Assembly: GCF_022751215.1 (NCBI RefSeq)
Contig: NZ_JAICDG010000002.1
Coordinates: 1-64,000 of the forward strand
Direction of reading: 5' to 3'
Origin: Actinomadura terrae
GTDB taxonomy: Bacteria; Actinomycetota; Actinomycetes; Streptosporangiales; Streptosporangiaceae
DNA: 64,000 bases
Positions 59,034 to 64,000 of the stretch are shown here, in pieces; position 1 is the stretch's first letter; the number at the start of each line of letters is the position of its first letter. A program made the translations under genes and the position numbers. The notes beneath the pieces were generated by a model. It was not told the DNA's origin. It saw nothing but the letters and a program-made list of their open reading frames with translations, and searched no databases.

Positions 59034-61376
59034 TCAGCTGCGGCTCAGCTTGCCCGCGTAGCCGAGTTGGGTGCCGGGTTTGCTCCAGGTGTACTGGAGT
59101 GTTCCGTCCGGCTCGCGGAGGACGCGCACGGTGCCGTTGGTGCACGGCTTGGGGATGACCAGGTCCATGTTGAGGGTGCGCTCCGTCCCCTGGCTCAGCG
59201 TGAGCGTCCCGGTGCAGTTCTCCCGCGGATAGACGGCACGCGCGGTCCTGCCGCCCGTCTCGAACGTGACCTCGATGGGGAACGACACGTTGCGGTTGGT
59301 GTTGACGACCGTCCCCTTCCACGTCCCGGCGAACGAGGGCGGGATCGCGGTCACCGGACGGTCCGAGCCCGTCTTGTCCACCGGGGGCTGGGCGTCGTCG
59401 CCCTTGAGCTGCGGCCACAGCACCAGGGCGATAATCGCGATGCCGACCCCCACGCCGATGATGAGGGAGAGCGCGACACCCAGCACGTGGTTGCTCGGGC
59501 GTCGCAGCTTCCCGAGCGCCAGCGCCGGGTTGAACCGCCGCTGCTCGCCGCTTTCCCGCGACGGCTTCAGCCCCGGGATGAGGTGCGGGGCGGTTTGGGT
59601 GCGGTCGTGCGAGCCGTCCTGGTCGTCCGGCTCCACCGATGCGAACGCGGTCGTCTGGTCGTTGGACGGATCGACCTCGAACACCGTCGTCGACTCCCCG
59701 CCGTCCACGGGAGTGAACGCGGCGGTCGCCTCGAAGGCGGCCGGGTCGAGATCGGTTGCCGAGGAGTCGTCTTTCGCGTCCCCGGGTGGCGGGGGAGGCG
59801 GGGCACCCATGGGCGACCGGGGCGGTACGAATCCGGGTTGCGGACCAGGGCCGGGGCCGCCTGGTGGCCCCACCGTCCACGGACCCGCCACTCCGGGCCC
59901 AGCGGCCCCGCCGGCCCCAGGCGCAGCCGCACCGCCACCGGGACCGGGCACGGGCACGGGCCCGAAGCCCGCGGGGCCATGACTCGGCGCGGCGCCGCCG
60001 GGCGCAGCACCAGCGGGGCCATGACCTGGGACGACGCCGCCGACCGCAGGGCCACCAGGACCACGACCGGGCGCGGAGCCAGAACCAGGTGCGGCACCGG
60101 GATTCGCGATACCGCCGGGCGCAGCTCCTGCGGAGCCAGGCGCGGTGCTGAGGTTCGCAGAGGCAGAACCAGGTGCGGGACCGGGATTCGCGGCGGGGTT
60201 CGCGAGGCCAGGAGCGGCGAACCCGGCACCTGCACCACCGAAGGAGGACGGAGCACCCGCTCCTTGTCCGGGGCCGGGTACCCCAGGAGCGGCGACGCTC
60301 GTCCCACCAGGCGCGGTCACCGCCGAGCCCGGGTTCGGACCTCCGGAACCGGAGCCCACGAAGTCGGACGACACCACAGGCTCGGGCGTCGTCGGATCCG
60401 GCGGGCCAGACTGGGAGCCTGTCATCCGATTCCCGGACGCCTCGTTGTCCGCCACGCCCGAACCCGCCTGCCCCACGACATCAGAGGGCTCCGCGATCGG
60501 TAGAGACGACGCGAGTGCGCGCCCCTCCTCGACCATGGCGGGGGGCATGCGGCCCGCCAGCGGCGCACTGTCGTCGAGCAGGCGCGCCAAAAGGATCTTG
60601 GCGGTCGGACGCTTGGTGGGGTCCTTGGCCAGGGCGTCCGCCATCACCTCGCGGAGCGACTCGGGGACGGCCGACAGATCGGGGTCGTCGTACACGATCC
60701 GCTGCATGATCTCGGACGGCGAATCGTCCCCGAACGGAGCTTTCCCCGTCGCCGCGAACAGGATGGTGGCCGCCCACGCGAACACATCGGCGGGCGCGTC
60801 GATGCCATGGCCGCTGAGCTGCTCGGGCGCCTTGTAGGCGGGGTCCTCGGCGACCCGTCCGGCGGGGGTGGCGTTCACGGCCTCCAGGGCACCGGCGATG
60901 CCGAAGTCGCACATCCTCGGGCCGGCCCGTCCGAGCAGGATGTTGCCCGGCTTCAGATCGTGGTGCAGGGCACCGGCGCGGTGGACGGCGGCGAGGGCCA
61001 CCGCGGCCCCGACCGCCAGGCGCTCCACGACGGCCCCGCCGCGTACGCCCTCCTCTTCCACGAGCTGCTGGAGGGACGGGCCGTCCACCCACTCGCTCAC
61101 CACGTAGGCGCGGTCGCCCTCCACGTCCGCGTCCAGGATCGCGGCCGTGCAGAAGCCGGACACCTTCCGCGCCGCCGTGAACGAACCCGCGAACCGCGAG
61201 CGCGCCACGGGCTCCCCGCTCAGCCGGGCGTGCAGCAGCTTCACCGCCACGACACCGCCGGCCGCGTCCCTGCCGAGGAAGACGGCGCCCTGCTCACCGA
61301 CGCCGAGCCGTCCCGTGATCTCGTACGCGCCGAGTCTCCGCGGGTCACCCGGCTGCAGGGGCAGCGCCTCGGGCAT
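59034..61376 (-). CDS. membrane Ser/Thr protein kinase with extracellular C-terminal domain
   Basis: The 780-residue protein has an N-terminal PknB-type kinase (about 10-270): the glycine loop LGVGEQGAVF, VAVKLL lysine, catalytic Asp140 in HHDLKPGN (HHD for HRD), CDFGIAG and APEQLSGHG. A 350-residue linker rich in Pro, Gly and Ala (about 290-560) is followed by charged segments, one transmembrane helix near residues 630-655 (GVALSLIIGVGVGIAIIALV) and a C-terminal domain (about 690-780, PPSFAGTWKGTVVNTNRNVS to YAGKLSRS) outside the cell with lipocalin-like strands and two Cys. ATG 61376 has GGAGG seven bases upstream. The ligand is unknown. Confidence 0.92.
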   Translation of the reverse strand: MPEALPLQPGDPRRLGAYEITGRLGVGEQGAVFLGRDAAGGVVAVKLLHARLSGEPVARSRFAGSFTAARKVSGFCTAAILDADVEGDRAYVVSEWVDGPSLQQLVEEEGVRGGAVVERLAVGAAVALAAVHRAGALHHDLKPGNILLGRAGPRMCDFGIAGALEAVNATPAGRVAEDPAYKAPEQLSGHGIDAPADVFAWAATILFAATGKAPFGDDSPSEIMQRIVYDDPDLSAVPESLREVMADALAKDPTKRPTAKILLARLLDDSAPLAGRMPPAMVEEGRALASSLPIAEPSDVVGQAGSGVADNEASGNRMTGSQSGPPDPTTPEPVVSSDFVGSGSGGPNPGSAVTAPGGTSVAAPGVPGPGQGAGAPSSFGGAGAGFAAPGLANPAANPGPAPGSASANLSTAPGSAGAAPGGIANPGAAPGSGSAPGRGPGGPAVGGVVPGHGPAGAAPGGAAPSHGPAGFGPVPVPGPGGGAAAPGAGGAAGPGVAGPWTVGPPGGPGPGPQPGFVPPRSPMGAPPPPPPGDAKDDSSATDLDPAAFEATAAFTPVDGGESTTVFEVDPSNDQTTAFASVEPDDQDGSHDRTQTAPHLIPGLKPSRESGEQRRFNPALALGKLRRPSNHVLGVALSLIIGVGVGIAIIALVLWPQLKGDDAQPPVDKTGSDRPVTAIPPSFAGTWKGTVVNTNRNVSFPIEVTFETGGRTARAVYPRENCTGTLTLSQGTERTLNMDLVIPKPCTNGTVRVLREPDGTLQYTWSKPGTQLGYAGKLSRS

Positions 61377-61524
61377 CTGACGAACCTCCGTGTCCTGCGG
61401 GGACCCGTGTCCCCGGCCGTCCGTTCCCCTTGGCCCCATGTTCGTACCGGGGTCCATTGTTACCGCCCCGGTGGCGTTGCGCCGCCGGACGCCCCTTGCC
61501 CGCGACCCGGTAGCGTCGGACGCG

Positions 61525-61974
61525 ATGCCTCGAACACCGCTGTCCCCGGCCGTCCTCACCGAGCAGCGCGCCGCGCTCGGCCTGCCGCCCTACACCGGCC
61601 CGGACGAGCCCGCCGAACTGCGCCGTGCGGCCCTCGACACCGTCCTGGCCTCGGTCGACGCTGGATCCACAGCCGCCGTGCAGTCCCGGCCGGTCGTCCA
61701 GGGCGCGGTGCGCTTCCTACTCGACCGCCTGGCGGAACTCGCGCCCGGCCGGTCGGTGGAGGTCCGCGTCCCCCCGCACGCCGCCGTTCAGTGCATCGAC
61801 GGCCCGCACCATACCCGGGGAACCCCGGCAAATGTGGTCGAGATGGACGCCCCCGCTTGGATCGCCCTGGCCACCGGACGCCTGACATGGACTGACGCCA
61901 TAGCCGACGGCACCATACGCGCCAGCGGCTCCCGAGCGGACCTCTCCCCCTACCTCCCCCTCCCCCCAGACTGA
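61525..61974 (+). CDS. sterol-carrier (SCP)-family protein
   Basis: The 149-residue protein matches the small actinobacterial sterol-carrier-family proteins: LDTVLASVDAGS, VEVRVPPHAAVQCIDGPHHT, RGTPANVVEMDAPAWIALAT and GRLTWTDAIADGTIRASGSR, which form the SCP2-like lipid-binding fold. Such genes usually lie beside purF or purL in actinobacteria, in line with the pur genes about 6 kb away here. Its ligand and role are unknown. ATG 61525 is used although its ribosome site is weak. It is divergent from the Ser/Thr kinase gene. Confidence 0.8.
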   Translation: MPRTPLSPAVLTEQRAALGLPPYTGPDEPAELRRAALDTVLASVDAGSTAAVQSRPVVQGAVRFLLDRLAELAPGRSVEVRVPPHAAVQCIDGPHHTRGTPANVVEMDAPAWIALATGRLTWTDAIADGTIRASGSRADLSPYLPLPPD

Positions 61975-64000
61975 CCACCCCCGCTCCACAACGTCTCGCC
62001 CCCCCGCCAACAAACCCCCCTCAGCCCCACCCCGCCCCCGACCACAAAACCCCTGCAACCCGCCCCCCGACAAACCCCGCCCCCCATCCTTCACACCAGC
62101 ACACTCGTCCGGTCCACACCCACGCCTCCGCCCTGACCCCCGCCTAGCCCCACCAGCGACGGCCTCGTCCGAGCGGAGCCGACGCTTAGCGGGACCGCTT
62201 GGGCGAAGTACACCGCGCGTTCCGCCCGCCGGAACACTCCAGCTAGCCCGCATGAGCCCTGCCCCTCCCCTTCCTGGTGGGCGAGTCCTGCCGTGGCCGC
62301 AGTTCGCCCCCGCCAGCCCAAACACCACCCCCAGCGGCGTCAAACTTGCTGCGGGCCTGTCCGTGCCTTGACAGTTCCGAGGGGGCGTCAGACGAGGCAG
62401 GAAGTAAGAAGAGGCAGACCAGAACGGACTTGACCCAGCTCACGACATGACAACGGCGGCGAGCACATCGGGCAGGACGACGCCAGCAGCGGCGCCCTGT
62501 GGGCAGCGCAGGCAGCCTGGGCAACGCTGACCAGGCAGGGCGCCCCTGGGGACCAATCCCGCAGCGCGCCCGTACGCCCCGACTAGCCCCCGATGGCCCC
62601 TCATGCCAGACGGAGCAAAGAAAACGCATGCGACGGCGCGTCCAAAGGGCCTAGACCTCAGTGGATTCGCCTGCGGGACGGTGCCAGAGGCGGCGCGGAG
62701 CGGGGGCCGCGGGCCCCCACAGCACCGGCTAGATGGTCGTCAACGAACACCACCCCGGCGGGGCAGACCCCTGCCCGCATGCGCCCAGAGGAACCGTGGG
62801 CCACGGAGATCCGTCCGGCGGTAAAGGTGGGACCCCAGCGGCCCGCCTAGGACGAGGGGCCCAGTATCAGAACTCAGGCCCGCCTGCGCCCCACGGCCCC
62901 GCCGCCCCGCGGCCCTTGCCCCCGTGCCGCCCCACCCGTGCCGCCCCACCCGTGCCGCCCCACCGGCCCGCCCAGCTCCGCCGCGCCGCCGTGCCGCGCC
63001 GCCGTGCCGCCCCGCCGTGCCGCCCCACCGCCCCGCCCCACCGTGCGGGGCTGCGGACCTGTCGCTCTGCCCTGCGGGTCGGTCGTCCTGCTAGTCGGCC
63101 GCTCCGCCGTGCCGCCGAGGGGTTGCGGCCCTGGCGCCTTGCGCGCTTGCCGCGCTGCGGGCCTGCGCGCCTGCCGCTGTGCCGCGCCCTGCCGTGCCGC
63201 CCTGCGCAGGCTGCCGCCCTGCCGTGCCGCCCCGCCGCTATGCCGCCCGCCCCGCCGTGTCGCCGCGCCGTGCCTCGGTGCTGCCCTGCGGGCCTGTAGT
63301 CCTGTGGGTTTTTCCCGCCGTGCCGCCCCTTAGTTCTTCGGGGATGTCGGCCTGTGCGCCTGCCGCCCTGCCCGCGCTGCGGCTCTGTGGGCCTACCGCC
63401 TCGCGGCAGCCCCGCCGCTCTGCCGCTCTGCCGCTCCGCCGTGCCCCGCGCAGGTTTGCGGCCCTGGCGCCTTGCGCGCTTGCTGCTCTGCGGGCCTGCG
63501 TGCCTGCCGCTGTGCCGCGCCCTGCCGTGCCGCCCTGCGCAGGCTGCCGCCCCGCCGCTCAGCCCTCTCGCGGCTCAGTTGTCCTGCCGTACTGCCTGTG
63601 GCCCTATGCCTTGTGGCCCTGCGCGCCTGCGGACTGCCAGCCCCGCCGTGCGCCTGCCGTGCCGCCTGCGTCGTGCCGCCCTGTCGGTATGCCGCCCCGC
63701 CGTCCGCCGTGTGGCTCTCTGCTGCCATGCCGTGCTGTCGCCCTGCCGCCCCGCGGATCTGCCCCTCCGCCGTGCCCCCCGCGGATCCGCGGGCTGTCGC
63801 CCTGCGCTTGCCGCCCTGCGCTTGCCGCTCTAGGGCCTGCCGCTGTGCCGCTGGCTGTCTGTCTTGCCGCCTTGCGGAGGCTGCCGCCCTGCCGCCGCGC
63901 CGCTCTGCCGTCTCGCGGGTCAGCCGTCCTGCCGTGCTGCGCTGTCACTCTGCGGGCCTGCTGCCTCTGCGGCCCTGTCGCCCTGTGCGCCTGCCACTCT
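61975..64000. repeat. 2-kb low-complexity region, A-poor toward the end
   Basis: No convincing gene lies here. Bases 61975-62150 are C-rich and G-poor on the plus strand. From about 62870 to the window end the plus strand is nearly free of A and built from short units such as CTGCCGC, GCCGTGCCGCC, GCGGGCCTGC. All frames give repetitive peptides (Cys/Leu/Pro/Arg-rich on plus, Ala/Gly/Gln/Arg-rich on minus) without starts, ribosome sites or domain motifs. The middle (62150-62850) is less biased and also lacks clear genes. Confidence 0.75.
63121..63557. repeat. direct repeat of about 105 bases, two copies 330 bases apart
   Basis: The segment 63121-63225 (GGTTGCGGCCCTGGCGCCTT onward to the CTGCCGCCCTGCCG end) recurs at about 63453-63557 with few differences (an extra T near the start, CGCGCTG changed to TGCTCTG, one C-to-T). 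It is the clearest long duplication in the low-complexity tract, showing growth by tandem or unequal duplication. Confidence 0.75.

Noticed and set aside
62733..63948. several open frames in the A-poor repeat tract
   Set aside because: All six frames remain open because stop codons need A; the peptides are simple repeats with no starts backed by ribosome sites.

Overview
The window is very GC-rich, packed with GTG/TTG starts and strong Shine-Dalgarno sites, and carries actinobacterial markers: a WhiB protein, a CU044_5270-family partner of an ECF sigma factor, RsbW-like ATPases, a FadE5-type acyl-CoA dehydrogenase and the purS/purQ/purL set. It is chromosomal DNA of an actinomycete. The family mix fits Streptosporangiales/Thermomonosporaceae (Actinomadura-like), but that placement is inference. 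No rRNA, tRNA, CRISPR array, IS element or phage was seen.

Layout. 0.2-5.7 kb: a secreted DUF4360 protein, then an FAD/NAD(P) oxidoreductase paired with an unusual enzyme-I-like PEP-utilising protein, then a TetR/carboxymuconolactone-decarboxylase operon with a clear operator. 5.8-10.1 kb: a two-component system, a LysE exporter, an HTH protein and an RsbW-like ATPase. 10.2-16.3 kb: envelope proteins (a secreted protein, an L,D-transpeptidase lipoprotein), an ECF sigma factor with its partner, and the first of three pentapeptide-repeat membrane proteins. 16.5-21 kb: a polyphosphate block (ppk, a Nudix-phosphatase fusion, a CYTH-CHAD protein) with a candidate PHO box. 21.1-25.2 kb: three tandem XRE/TPR regulators with nearly identical N-termini and a small FPGWSI protein. 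25.3-31.7 kb: membrane protein, GNAT, WhiB behind a duplicated palindrome, rhomboid, SDR, second pentapeptide membrane protein, Spo0M, and a guanidinium exporter under a guanidine-III riboswitch.

31.9-40.1 kb is one minus-strand operon: processive GT2 synthase, three right-handed beta-helix proteins and UDP-glucose dehydrogenase. Its logic resembles alginate synthesis and suggests an uncharacterised polyuronate exopolysaccharide. 40.6-48.2 kb: acyl-CoA dehydrogenase, an OmpA-type lipoprotein, and a three-gene branched-chain 2-oxoacid dehydrogenase operon. 48.5-55.4 kb: third pentapeptide membrane protein, then purS, an RsbW-like ATPase, purQ and a purL with a roughly 390-residue repeat-rich N-terminal extension. 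55.5-62 kb: a membrane protein with a VHL-beta-like domain, a secreted coiled-coil protein under a c-di-AMP (ydaO) riboswitch, a secreted subtilisin, a membrane Ser/Thr kinase and an SCP-family protein. The last 2 kb is low-complexity, repeat-rich DNA with no convincing gene.

Together the region mixes core metabolism (purines, branched-chain acids, polyphosphate) with envelope building and its signalling (second-messenger riboswitches, kinase, ECF sigma, anti-sigma-like ATPases).
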